Shown piece after piece: positions 35,300 through 46,298 of a stretch of 64,000 nucleotides of DNA. The stretch comes from Kitagawia praeruptora (lineage: Eukaryota; Streptophyta; Magnoliopsida; Apiales; Apiaceae), in the NCBI GenBank assembly GCA_037693485.1, contig CM075348.1:124073609-124137608 (forward strand), written 5' to 3'. The position numbers and the translations under genes were made by a program. Position 1 is the stretch's first letter, and every line of letters begins with the position of its first letter. The notes beneath the pieces were generated by a model, which was not told where the DNA came from, ran no database searches, and worked only from the letters and a program-made list of their open reading frames with translations.

Positions 35300-35620
35300 G
35301 AAGCTACAAATAATCAAGGTCAGCATTTGTACGTACTTGATATACTCTACGAAAGTGAGAGATAAAATGCGCCACAGCGCAAGGGACGTTTTACGTGGAA
35401 AATTTCATCACTGGCCGGCTTTCTTTCCATTTGTGCACCCTAACTCAGAAGTTTCAGTAAGTATGCACTTGATCAGTGTTCTAAAATTTTTTATCCCAAA
35501 AAAAAGCTTTGGGCGCTGTCTATGCAGTCCCTAATTCAGTTCACTTCTCCGTCTTGGAAAAAAGTGACTACATCAATCTGCAGTATGACAAGCACTTACT
35601 ACCATAGGGGTTTCATACTA
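35300..35620 (+). pseudogene. Unrecognised exon-like fragments
   Basis: Two stretches look like exons. One is about 35355-35460, reading MRHSARDVLRGKFHHWPA.. and ending at a donor-like gtaagt. The other is about 35500-35618, reading AVPNSVHFSVLEKSDYINLQ.. . Their composition is less AT-rich than the surroundings. Similar protein-like pieces at 58965-59560 could be the continuation beyond a 23-kb TE block. I do not recognise the family. No start codon or full gene model could be supported; this could also be chance. Confidence 0.3.
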
Positions 35621-35626
35621 CATAGA

Positions 35627-36362
35627 CCTGGCAAATTGGGTCAGGATCCGAAGTACCGAACCGAAATTCATGGAACCGATATCCGATTTTATATCCGAAT
35701 TAGATTAACCGAAATGTAACCGAATCCGAAACAATCCGATCTGAACCGAAATCCGATTCGATATAGTCAAATTCGATTATTGTCCGAAAACCATTCTCAT
35801 CCGATCCAAAAATTACCCGAACCGAATATCTAACCGATAATAATCCGAAATACTTAATTCGATGATGATCCGAAACCGATCAATCCGAAAAAAATATTAT
35901 CTGAACATAATTTGCCTTAAAATACTATATATATTCTAAATTGGAAACTATACCAAAAATTATGTGATGAAATAATATTATTGAGATTATATTTTATTTC
36001 TCTTTGACTCAAAATATTCTATATTTTAGGACCAAACATTTCAAGATATCATATATGTATCAAAATATTTATGTGTAGTAAATATTTTATTTTTGGAAAT
36101 AAAAATGAATGAAATTATTTATCCTAGAAAATAGGTATTAAATATATTGTATATCTATACATGTCGAACCTTCATATCTCCTAGATACACATGTTTAGTA
36201 ATTAGTATGTTTGTGAATTGTAATTAATATATATTTTTTACATAAAATAAGGTAATGACTAATAAATAACTAATAACTATTGCTCATTATTCAGTAATGT
36301 TTTTTTTTTAAAAAAAACTCATTCCTAATATTTGTATCACCCCATCCCGTCAAAATTCTTGT
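35627..36362. mobile_element. Left arm of a hAT-like CCGAA-rich element
   Basis: Begins tagacctggcaaattggg and is full of 'ccgaaccgaaat'-type words up to about 35890, then AT-rich DNA up to the CACTA insertion at 36363. The matching opposite end (atttgcgaggtcta) lies at 58948-58961. Both ends are next to 'tactacata'. It may be one element split by later insertions. Confidence 0.5.
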
Positions 36363-36897
36363 CACTACAAGAAAACCGGCTAAATCCTACCGAAATCAAT
36401 CGGTTGAATTTAGCTAAATTCGATCGCATATGATTGAATTTAGCTAAATTCGATCGTTCTTTTTCTAGTCATTTTTAGCTTGGTTGAAATTAATATCGTG
36501 ATCGAATTTAGATAATTTCGATCGGCCAAATTCGGCCGACTATTTTTGACTGTTTATTTTCGACTACATCAGGTTGTTTTTATTCCCATCGAATCTGGTC
36601 AAAATTATAAATTCAACCGAATCTAGTCAAAATACTAAAAATTACTGAATTAGGTCGATTTTTTAAAAAAAATCAGCTTCCGCCCAGAGTCCGACCACCG
36701 GAACGAAAAGCCGGATACCTCCAAATGAGCCCAAAAAAATTGACAATAAAATATGTGTCATAAAAACTCGCGATCTAAATATTCACTAAAACATAATTTA
36801 CATACGACTACTAAAACCCATATTCCGATCAACCAAACATTTTCCGATAAGTCAAAACAAATCTGAAAAAATCTCAATTTAATATATATATATATAT

Positions 36898-37210
36898 AAG
36901 TAAGGATCTAGGGAAAACCTCGTTTAATGGAAAACTTAGAAAACTAAATCGAAATATAGCATATATGGTATGCAAACTAATCGTTGGGAGATGAAGAAAA
37001 ATGTGGTGAAATTAGATTTTAAAAAAATATCACCGATTGATGGGAAAAATCAAATTAAAAATGGAGGGGATTAGGTGTGATTCTGTGTGTGAGGGTGTAT
37101 TTGATTAGTGTGTGGGTGCCCCTGGCGGGGCCATTGATCTTAATACATCTAATGGCTAGGATTAGTACCTTAGTTTTCTTCAAAAATAAGTTCTCTTTTG
37201 AGCACTTGCC
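36898..37210. mobile_element. (TA)n-bounded element, copy D
   Basis: Lies between a (TA)n run (36878-36897) and another (37211-37222). It holds the motif GGTGCCCCTGGCGGGGCCA at about 37114-37132. The ends share 'gaaaact..aa' words only loosely, so it is a more distant relative of copies B and C. No coding sequence. Confidence 0.5.
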
Positions 37211-37223
37211 TATATATATATAG

Positions 37224-37606
37224 GGTCTTGTTCTAATACAAACTAACTTAGAATAGAAACTAGAAACTAAATCTAAATTAAATATTTCAAGCTAATCTAA
37301 TGACCAAATTAGGGGTACCCCAATACAAAAAACGTTTAAAATTATTGGCTCTATTCAACAAAAAAATAAAAAAAATAAAAAAAATTTTAAAAAAAGTTAC
37401 TGTTCATGTGATGACGTGGCACGTGAACAGTAACTTTTTTTTAAATTTTTTTTTTTTTTTTTTATATTTTTGTTGAATAGAGCCAAAAATTTTATAAGTT
37501 TTTTGTGAAGGTGCCCCTAGCGGGGCCATTGAAATAAATGAAATATAATTTATTTAGTGTAGGTTTCTAGTTTCTATTCTAAGTTTGGTTTCTATTTGAA
37601 CGCTAG

Positions 37607-37610
<4 letters not shown>
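37224..37610. mobile_element. (TA)n-bounded foldback MITE, copy B
   Basis: About 387 bp. Both ends contain 'agaatagaaactagaaac' in inverted orientation. The central hairpin has ACTGTTCA (37399), TGACGTGGCA and TGAACAGT (37424). GGTGCCCCTAGCGGGGCCA is at 37510-37528. It is the same family as copy A in DRP1E intron 4. (TA)n on both sides. Confidence 0.75.

Positions 37611-37662
<52 letters not shown>
37611..37662. repeat. (TA)n microsatellite
   Basis: About 50 bp of pure TA repeats between MITE copies B and C. Confidence 0.95.
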
Positions 37663-37666
<4 letters not shown>

Positions 37667-38030
37667 TGGACTCCATAGCAAACACCTTATATAACAAACA
37701 AAAAAGAACACCTCATATCTAATAGATACATTGCCCCTGGCGGGGCCATCCAATACAAAAAGTTCTTATTTTTTTAGGCTCTATCCATCCAGCAAAAAAA
37801 AATTGAAAATTTACTGTTCATCGATGACGTCATGATGACGTCATCAGTGACGTCATCGATGAACAGTAAATTTTCAAAATTTTTTTTTTGCTGGATGGAT
37901 AGAGCCTAAAAAAATAAGAACTTTTTGTATTGGGTGCCCCTGGCGGGGCCAATGGATCTATTGGAATAAATAATTTTATAGTGTTCTTTATTGTTTGTTA
38001 TATAAGAGTGTTCTGTATGGAGAAAAGGCC
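37663..38030. mobile_element. (TA)n-bounded foldback MITE, copy C
   Basis: About 368 bp. The ends share 'cttatataacaaacaa..aag' inverted. The inner arms are nearly perfect over about 60 bp each side of the centre. The centre has ACTGTTCA, three TGACGTCA copies (37825, 37836, 37848) and TGAACAGT (37860). The motif TGCCCCTGGCGGGGCCA is present in both halves (37732 and 37932). Bounded by (TA)n on both sides. Confidence 0.78.
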
Positions 38031-38056
38031 TATATATATATATATATATATATATG

Positions 38057-38975
38057 AGCATGCGATGATACATACAATAGTCAAAATAGAAAATTAAAAA
38101 GAAATTATAATAGCCGATTCCGGCAATCTCAAGAATAAAAGTACCCAAAAAATTATATATTAATACTTAAGTATAAACAAATATTGATATACAACCTTGC
38201 AGGCTCAAAATCATCAAAAACTCCATCAAAAGTTCAAATTGAATTAAACTCCAAATATTATCCAGAAAAATATTTGTTTGAAATAAGAAAATATTTATAT
38301 CAATGTATAGAGCTCGATTTGTAGAACACATACACATGTAAATCATTAATTTTGGAAAAGTAGATTGAGAGATATAAATTTTTGAAGTTTAAATTTTATG
38401 TATATGTGAGAGAGATAGAGCTGCGGAGGCCGGAGGGTGGGAGGGGGTTGAGGAACGCAGTGGCGTGGGGGAGCAGCGGAGGGGGGGGGGAGTGGGTAGT
38501 TAAATATGTAGATATTATATGTATATTTATCATATATATATATATGTGTTTTTAAAATAAATGGTTAGGATTTATATTTTTTAAGGGATTAAATTAACTG
38601 ATTCATCAATTTATGTAACATTAAATGGACCAATGAGAGACAGTCACGTAGTGTTTCAAAAAAAAAAAAGAAGAGACAGTCAAGTATACGTTGACTGAGA
38701 AATATAGTTAAAAATATTCAAAAAATATATTTAATATTCAGAAAAATATTCTTTACTATAATATGATTTTTTAAATATTTATTACCAAAAAATATTTTTG
38801 TAGAATTTCCAAATGACTTTAAATATTTAAAATAATATCTAATTTTGTAGAATTCATTCGTATTTTTCATTTTTTCGATGATTTAATCATATCGATAAAA
38901 ATATCGTATCTTCTTAACTTATTATAATAATATTTTTTTGATGATTGAATAGAGAAATTAGTAGTCAACTTATAT
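38057..38975. other. CACTA interior, non-coding
   Basis: AT-rich DNA with a short GC-rich purine patch near 38420-38490. The part just before 38980 ('gaaattagtagtcaac') belongs to the 175-bp repeat unit seen again at 47.5-48.0 kb. No gene. Confidence 0.4.
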
Positions 38976-41217
38976 TTGACTATCACACTTGCAATTCGCT
39001 GATGATACAATTTTCTTTCTTCATAACAACAAGAAGTCAATAGTGGGAATCAAATCGGTACTCATTATATTTCAGCTTCTAACTGGACTCAAAGTCAATT
39101 TTAACAAAAGCTGCCTACATGTATCAGATCAAGATAAAAAAGAAGCAGAGTCTTGGGCCGAGATATTAGGATGTAAGCAAGGAGGCTTCCCACTAAATTA
39201 CTTGGGGGCGTCTTTAGGGGGTAAACCAAAAAAGAAACAATTCTGGCGCCCTTTAATGAAGAAAGTTAAGTTGAAATTTGCCTCGTGGAAATGTACAAAC
39301 TTATCAAAGGCAGGAAGACTAGTTCTAATCAAATCAGTTTTGGACTCACTTCCAGCATATTGGTTGAATATCTTCAAAATCCCATCTGGTATATTGGAGG
39401 AACTAGAGAAAATAAAGAGAAGATTTTTCTGGGGAGAAATAGGAGTTCAGGAAGGTATCAAAAGGAAACTTCACACGATCAAATGGGAAGTAATTTCAAG
39501 ACCAAAGAAACAAGGTGGATTGGGAGTGCAAGTATTGGCTTGGAAGAATGCATCCTTACTAGCCAAATGGTGGTGGAAAGCAAAAATAGAAAATTCAAAA
39601 CTGTGGAGTAAGGTATTGCAAGCAAAATACGGAGAGAATTTTTTCGCTAATCCTAGAGGTAAAAAGAATCTAATATCTCCAAGTGTTCAAAACATTGCTG
39701 ATGTTAGAAATAATTCGGGACTAAAGCTCTTCGAGGCAGAAGATTTTCAATGGAGTGTTGGTACAGGAGAAAACATCAACTTCTGGACGGAATGCTGGAT
39801 TATTGAGATCCCTCTACTGCGATCCTTCAATCGACTGTATAACTTATTCATCAATAAAAAAATATCGGTGAAAGAAGTTTTACAGAATTGGGAAGCAATC
39901 AAAATGGGTGATTCTGAATTTTGGAGAAGAGGTCTAAGAGGATGGGAATGGGAAGAGATTCAAAGATTAGAAGATCTAATACGCAATACCTCTCTCTCCG
40001 GAAAAAAGGACAGCCTCAAGTGGAAAAAAAATAAGGATGTTTATAAAACATCATCAGGCTATGAAACATTTCTTGAAACAGTGGAAGGTGAATCAGAATG
40101 GAACATCTTATGGAAGATAAAGATCCCAATGAAAATCAAGGTGTTCTTATGGAAAGCAATGCATGGAGCTCTACCAACACTAAGTTTACTGAGTGAAAGA
40201 GGTACTCTAACCAGTGCAACATGCAAATGGTGCCAAAAAGAAGCAGAGGATCTCAACCACCTACTATGGAGTTGCACACTGGCTAAACACTGTTGGTATT
40301 TTCTTTACAGTTGGTTGGAACTAGAAATTCAAAACCCAATTAGTATAAAACATGCTATCAACTTATTCTCAAAAGGTCCAGAAGCACAGGGTAAATTAAT
40401 TTGCATGAGTGCAACAGTTTGGTCGATTTGGATAGCAAGAAACACTTTGGTTTTCACAGGAAAACAGACAGATTTATCTTCTATACCAAAGTTGATATGT
40501 CATAGGGCATGGATATGGAGCTTGGCAAATGGCCAGGTATTCATAAAATGGAGTCAAATGTGGCACCACGATCCTTTGATGGTGTTCTCCAAAAGTAGAG
40601 CGGATGGACTAAGCATGTTAACAAATAGATGGTTTGAATCTAATGGGTTTGTGGGCTTCGTAGATGGGGCCTGGAAGGAATTGAATGGTGGTATAATACA
40701 AGCTGGAATTGGAGGCTTCTTAATGAACAATACAGCCCAGGTAGTATTCATATTTTCGGGCCCTTATGCAAGCCAGTCGTCCTATGAAACAGAGGAAGGC
40801 GCTCTTAGATTTTTAGTTGACAGCATTAATAATAAAGGATTGAAGGACATTCCAATATTATTAGCTTCAGACTCTATACAGGTTATTGAATACTGCAGCC
40901 AGAATATGGGATGTTTAATGCCAACCTGCCCCTTACTGCAAAATCTGAGGAAATTACCATTACTTAAAGTGGCTCATGTAAATAGGAGGTTCAATATGGA
41001 GGCGGACAGATTGGCAAAAGAAGGAGTAAACAGAACGAACATCGTTTCAGGATGGATATAAAAGAATTATTTCGAGGTGATTCAGTGGTTGTTCAAGGAA
41101 AGTTGGTTCATATAGGGCTTTTGAATTGTTGATGTACTAATCCTAAGCATTCTCATATGTGGAGATGCTTGACATTGTAATTTTTAAATCAATACAATGT
41201 TGGCTTATAAAAAAAAA
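38976..41217 (+). mobile_element. LINE-B: 5'-truncated L1-type retrotransposon
   Basis: Starts abruptly at the reverse-transcriptase FADD motif and continues to a 3' untranslated region and poly(A) (41208-41217). The flanks on both sides belong to one 175-bp repeat unit of the host CACTA, so the insertion is clear, though I could not define a convincing TSD. Related to LINE-A, different from LINE-C. Confidence 0.88.
38989..41061 (+). CDS. LINE-B ORF2 C-terminal part (RT end, zinc-binding domain, RNase H)
   Basis: An uninterrupted frame of 690 codons, truncated at its N-terminus, so it has no natural start. Order: QFADDTIFF (RT motif C, about residue 2); LNYLG and AGRLVLIKSVL (RT thumb side); a tryptophan-rich zf-RVT region around residues 360-440 with CKWC..HLLWSC; and an RNase H-like domain from about residue 540 (FVDGA, ASDS, AHVNRRFNMEADRLA). 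No stop or shift in 2 kb suggests a fairly young insertion. Without the endonuclease and most of the RT it cannot be active. Confidence 0.85.
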   Translation: MQFADDTIFFLHNNKKSIVGIKSVLIIFQLLTGLKVNFNKSCLHVSDQDKKEAESWAEILGCKQGGFPLNYLGASLGGKPKKKQFWRPLMKKVKLKFASWKCTNLSKAGRLVLIKSVLDSLPAYWLNIFKIPSGILEELEKIKRRFFWGEIGVQEGIKRKLHTIKWEVISRPKKQGGLGVQVLAWKNASLLAKWWWKAKIENSKLWSKVLQAKYGENFFANPRGKKNLISPSVQNIADVRNNSGLKLFEAEDFQWSVGTGENINFWTECWIIEIPLLRSFNRLYNLFINKKISVKEVLQNWEAIKMGDSEFWRRGLRGWEWEEIQRLEDLIRNTSLSGKKDSLKWKKNKDVYKTSSGYETFLETVEGESEWNILWKIKIPMKIKVFLWKAMHGALPTLSLLSERGTLTSATCKWCQKEAEDLNHLLWSCTLAKHCWYFLYSWLELEIQNPISIKHAINLFSKGPEAQGKLICMSATVWSIWIARNTLVFTGKQTDLSSIPKLICHRAWIWSLANGQVFIKWSQMWHHDPLMVFSKSRADGLSMLTNRWFESNGFVGFVDGAWKELNGGIIQAGIGGFLMNNTAQVVFIFSGPYASQSSYETEEGALRFLVDSINNKGLKDIPILLASDSIQVIEYCSQNMGCLMPTCPLLQNLRKLPLLKVAHVNRRFNMEADRLAKEGVNRTNIVSGWI

Positions 41218-41276
41218 GTACTAGTAACCGATGGTTTGTCCTGAATTGTTATTTCTATCTTTTTTAAAACATTTAC

Positions 41277-42494
41277 TGTTAATAGTATTTTTGTGTGTTC
41301 GTTCTCAGGGAAGGACTGAATGTAATATCAAGTTCAAGTTTCTTATCTCTCACAATTTAGAAGTGTCGAAAAATGTTTGGTTTGTTTATAAACTAAATTA
41401 AACTAATTATAAATCGAGAATAAAATATATGAGGAAAACAATCCAAGAACTGGGGTTCTTCACTTGGTCTCAATACATGCTCAATATTAATGTGATATCT
41501 GTGTTCCTACCTTGCTGAAAACAATTCTTCTAAAGTTATACTGTACCCTCCCAGGTTACAATATAGTGCCTACAGCTACACCCTAATTGTCACTCCCGTG
41601 ATGCAATCAAAGTAAGTCTATAAACTGTTAAGTGCCAAGAATTATATGTCTCACAATTCTCCTATTAATCTCCCGATCTAATATTCAAATTATGTCTATT
41701 AAATCATGTACTAAGATTGCAACTTCTCTCCCAAGCTTATTACAATCCCTAGAATACAATCAAAGGTTCATGACTCCCCTAATTGTGTTAAGATCTCATT
41801 AACAGATCAGCAAAGCAGAAAACACATAATCAAGCATGCATGAATACCAAGGAATACTACCCAATCCTCAGATTAGAGAATTAGTTACGCATATTTAATA
41901 AAGAAAACATAATAATAATGATAATGAATGAAAACATAATATTGAAGAAAGAATTGAAGATCGAAAGTACCTTGATACGATTAAAAGCTATCAATTGTTA
42001 TGATTTACAATGGTAGGATGTGTTTTAAATAGGCTCTACAAATCTTGCCCAGCAAGATATTACCTTCTATTACAATTAGGATTTAAAGAAGGTACCCAAA
42101 ACTGCCCAGAATACAATTAGAATTAGAAAAAGGGCAAAACAGTAAATTCATGGACTTCTTTTATAAGAACACGTGCGCGATTTAATTCAGAATATTTCTT
42201 GCACTTGTTTCCTATCCCAGGTTGTAGAAAATCTCTCAAGCTTCGCGTGGGCAGTAAGATCGCTGAAAACGGACTTCTAGAACTCCAGATATGGCCAAAA
42301 CAGTATAAGCTGCGCAGCCTTCCCGGAAAATCCGAATTTTAATCAATTAAATCTCCAAAAACGACAAAAGCTTAGATATTCTTGCAAACCTGCACAACTA
42401 CACAAAACACATCAAAACTACACAAACTTGAGTCCAAAACAATCAATTTAAGCCGATATAGAATGTTCCAAGTGGATATAAAATCCACTTATCA
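41277..42494 (-). repeat. 3' LTR
   Basis: 1218 bp, near-identical to 46299-47516. Element orientation is minus, so this is the downstream LTR. It interrupts a 175-bp repeat unit of the CACTA interior. Confidence 0.92.
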
Positions 42495-42508
42495 AACACC
42501 CTCAAACT

Positions 42509-44575
42509 TAAACCGATGCTTGTCCTCAAGCATAAACAATTATAACTACCTAATTAGTACCACTTCCGTAGGTGATCACGGTTGCATTTGGCATATGCAA
42601 CAAGCCCTTTAAACCCCTAGGCAGCCCTAGTGGACGAGTAAGGTCTCGTGAGGGTCTATAGCGAATGTACCCACAAAATCCATTTAACCTAATGCAATGC
42701 AATGCATGAATGCAACTAAATGAAAATGCAATTAATCTAGCCTACCATACCTTCAAATCCTCTCATGCCATATCAACTTAAGAATCAAAGTAAATACGCA
42801 ATGTCTTGGTGTCGAAAGTGCAAGTATTCACATAGTCTACTCAATGAACATGCATAAGTTCTCACAAGCCCATGTCAAGTGTAAGAATAAGTTAGTAAAC
42901 ATGCTAAACCTACAAGAGTACATCTTTGAGACAAAACTCGGGATCTCATACGCAAAAACAAGCAAACACTCACAATCCACTCACAAAAGAATATTCACTC
43001 AAGATCAAGGGTAAGTGTATCACTCATTTCCAACAAAATCATAAGCATGCTTGACATTTGGTATCAATCTAACTCTTAACACATCATACATCAATGACGA
43101 TAATCAAAAGGTCTTTAATTGGGTTGTAACGTGGGCTAGGGACAAGGTATGTCAAATAAGCCAAAACAGGTGAAGTGTCAAAAGCTAATAAGTACCATAC
43201 TGAACCATTCACAACACCTTATTTCCTCCCACATAAATTTTACTAAGAACACTCGACTAGTCGACTAAAGTAGGATCATAACAAACACAAACATGCTCTC
43301 ATAACTTTTTTTTTTCTCTTTTTTTTTCTTTTTTCTCTTTTTTTTTTCGAGAGCTAAATAAAACAATAATATAAACAATAACAATGATCCCACAATTTAT
43401 TACATATGCCGACTATCAAGTAAACAACCAAACCCAATCTCAATATTTTCCCCAAAAGTATGACCAACAATAAACCCCTCCTTGCACACCTTATTACTCT
43501 CTTAAGCACGTTACTAGCCTTTGACAATTGGGTTCAAGTTAATGTAAGGCCAATACAAGAAAAAGGTCTAGGCAAGTAATGTGGCATGTCACCGAAAAAT
43601 AGGATTAAGCTCAACGGGTAACTAATTGATCATGTTTAAATGGTGTGGTAATATGGGAAAATATGCGATTATTCCTAAATGCCTTTATCATGTTAATCGT
43701 CAAATAATGTCATGCGTTTCAAGAAAGACCTCAAACAACTGCTAGCAATGCAAACAATCCGTGGACACTCAAGCAAACGAATAAATTGCAAAAAAATATG
43801 CAATAAGGCTCAAAATCTCACTTGGTGGAAAAACATACTCAATCCCAAGCAAAAATCTCTCTAATGCACCGACTTGTATTCAAAGCATGTAAACTAAATC
43901 AACTTGCACATATTCATGTCCTTCTAATTACTTACAACATTCAATAAGTCTACTAGCTTCAACTTACTAGTGTACGTGTGTGCACAAGAACAAAGCATAT
44001 CACTTCTCAATCAAAAGCGTCAACAACACAAAATTCCTATCAAGCATGGGTGCAAATGCAAACTACTATGAACTCACATAATAAACGAAAAAATAAAAAC
44101 AGAATGTCCTATATGAAACAAACGTAGATAACACGAACAATATGCATAATTTACTACTACTAATATGCAAAGCATGAAATCCTACATGAACAATTAATAC
44201 AACAACTACTAATCCCCCAAACCACCCCCAAACTTAAAATATTCAATGTCCTCATTGAATGGAAGTAAATACAAGGGATAGCAGAAAACATACCTACTCG
44301 TCCTCGAATGAATCTGGTGGAGGATACTGCGTACGAGCTTCATAGACTGGCCACCTTGCCTGAATACTACAAAAACCCCAATTGACAAGAACACAAATTC
44401 GTAATAAAAATAAGATTAGAGAAAAAGGTTTACCCAATACGAATCAAAGAGGTGAACTTGCAATTAATTCCTCTCTAGAATTGAATTTTTAGAGATTAAA
44501 AAAAAATAGAAGAGGAATTGGATTTGTATATATAGGCGGGTATATAAAATAATAATAATAATAATAATAATAAAT

Positions 44576-44653
<78 letters not shown>

Positions 44654-45166
44654 TGAATTAGAATAGAAATAGGTTTAGAATTTTTGGAGAAAAGATGGAG
44701 GGTTTTGGAATTGAAATAGGAAAAGAATTAGGATTTTAGGTGGAGAAAATAATTAGAAAAGGGGTAGGAATTGAATTGATTTTAATATATATATTAACAC
44801 ATATAATTCACGTATGACAACAATTAACCTTGTGGTTTTAATGTGTTAACAACACATTACTCGTATATACATCTCCTGGACAGAACTTTAGGCAGGATAT
44901 GGCGCGGACCCGGCATCGTGGCGCGTGGAACGATTGTTGCAACAATTTTTTTTTAAAACTAAACATCACCACACGCACAAAACAATACCTGTACAGAAGG
45001 TGCTTGGCGCTCCTGCGCCTGATGCGCTGACGCATTCTGAACTTCTATTTTTTTTTTTTTTTTAACATACACAAATATTTTTTTTTTTTTACACTAATGC
45101 GTGGGTTGCCTCCCACGAAACGCTCCTTTAACGTCAATAGCTTGACGCCGATTATACCTGGAAACT
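42509..45166 (-). other. LTR-element interior, non-coding
   Basis: No frame of note. Contains a T-rich CTTTT tract at about 43309-43349 and an (AAT)n microsatellite at 44548-44652. Long non-coding interiors like this define LARD-type elements. Confidence 0.6.
44548..44652. repeat. (AAT)n microsatellite
   Basis: About 105 bp of nearly pure AAT trinucleotides within the LTR-element interior. Confidence 0.95.
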
Positions 45167-46120
45167 TCAATGAACAGAAAAAGCAAACAGATGCACATAT
45201 CTACGAATTTCTAATATAAGCATATTGTGCAAATAAACCTTAGATTCATTGAAAGGTACGAAAACTTTCAAGAACCTATCATGCTCAAGAGACTTGGAAA
45301 CATCAAAATAGCTAGAAAAGTCATCTGAATAATCATTATAAGTACGACTCATATACTCCTCCCAAATCGGATCCTTATACTCTAAAGCAAGATTTTCAAC
45401 TTCATCAATCTTAACTTCCTTCTCTTTTATAATTGGACACTCATCAATTTTAATCTCGTCTACCAATGTATTAAGCTCAAAATTTTCTAGATTTGGTAGA
45501 ATTTCAATTGCATCCAAATTATCATTAATGCGCATGGGACAATTATCAACTACACAAGTAGACTCATCAGACACAACATTATCATCAATTGCTAAACAAG
45601 AATCATGGCATAGAGGAAAATTGACACAAGGGGGAGTTCTATAACAACCTTCATACCACACTGCTCGAACTTCCCAAATAAAATTATTTAGTTTCGCATT
45701 CTCCTCGTACCAAGCTATTGAATCACATGGAATATCATTGTCACTAGCAATCTCTAAAGTTGGCTCATCAAAAACTCCCAAAGAAAGTAATGGAGGATTA
45801 GACTGAGTTCATTGAATCATTTTATTGAGCGCAATCTCCCAATCAGCAAGTAAAGAAGGATTAGACTGAGTTAAACTCGTATCAACATCATTACACATAT
45901 ATGGATAAAGATCATCAAGATATTGATTTTCAAACGAATATGAATAATCATTGCTAGGGGCATATGGAGCATAAAATGAGTTCTCAGAATAGAACGAATT
46001 CACCTGATATGCATTACAATCCTCATAGGAATTGAATTGTGGGTAAGGATTGAAGTCTTGATATCGTTCTTGACTGTTGTAGAAATTCTGAGCGTTGTTC
46101 CAACCAAAATTGTACTCCAT
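45167..46120 (-). pseudogene. Gag-position ORF of the LTR element, one stop codon
   Basis: One minus-strand frame of about 317 codons starts at 46120 (MEYNFGWNNAQNFYNS), about 150 bp after the primer-binding site, and runs to 45167. It is interrupted by a single TGA at 45809-45811. The words TQSNPSLL and TQSNPPLL stand on the two sides of the stop, so a small duplication may have caused the break. The N-terminal part is rich in Tyr, Asn and Phe, and the rest is acidic (EIKIDECPIIKEKEVKIDE). There are no capsid or CCHC motifs that I recognise. The position suggests a gag remnant or an element-specific protein. Confidence 0.55.
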
Positions 46121-46276
46121 CTAGTCTCTCTCCTCAAAACCTGTTTAAGTTGTCTACCTCAAAGAACCTGTAGACACACCAAAGAAAGAAATACAAAAAG
46201 AAAGAAAAGAAAAATATATACAAAGATAAAATCCAAACTACAAGAAACAATTAACCTAAACTCAACATTGCTGCCT

Positions 46277-46294
46277 TCCCCGGCAGCGGCGCCA
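46277..46294 (-). other. Primer-binding site of the LTR element
   Basis: TGGCGCCGCTGCCGGGGA, 4 bp inside the 5' LTR edge, a common tRNA primer site of plant Athila/Tat-type elements. Confidence 0.8.
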
Positions 46295-46298
46295 ATTT

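Noticed and set aside
36878..38055. CRISPR-like repeat array
   Set aside because: The repeats are TA tracts separating different MITEs; a plant nuclear context, no regular spacers.
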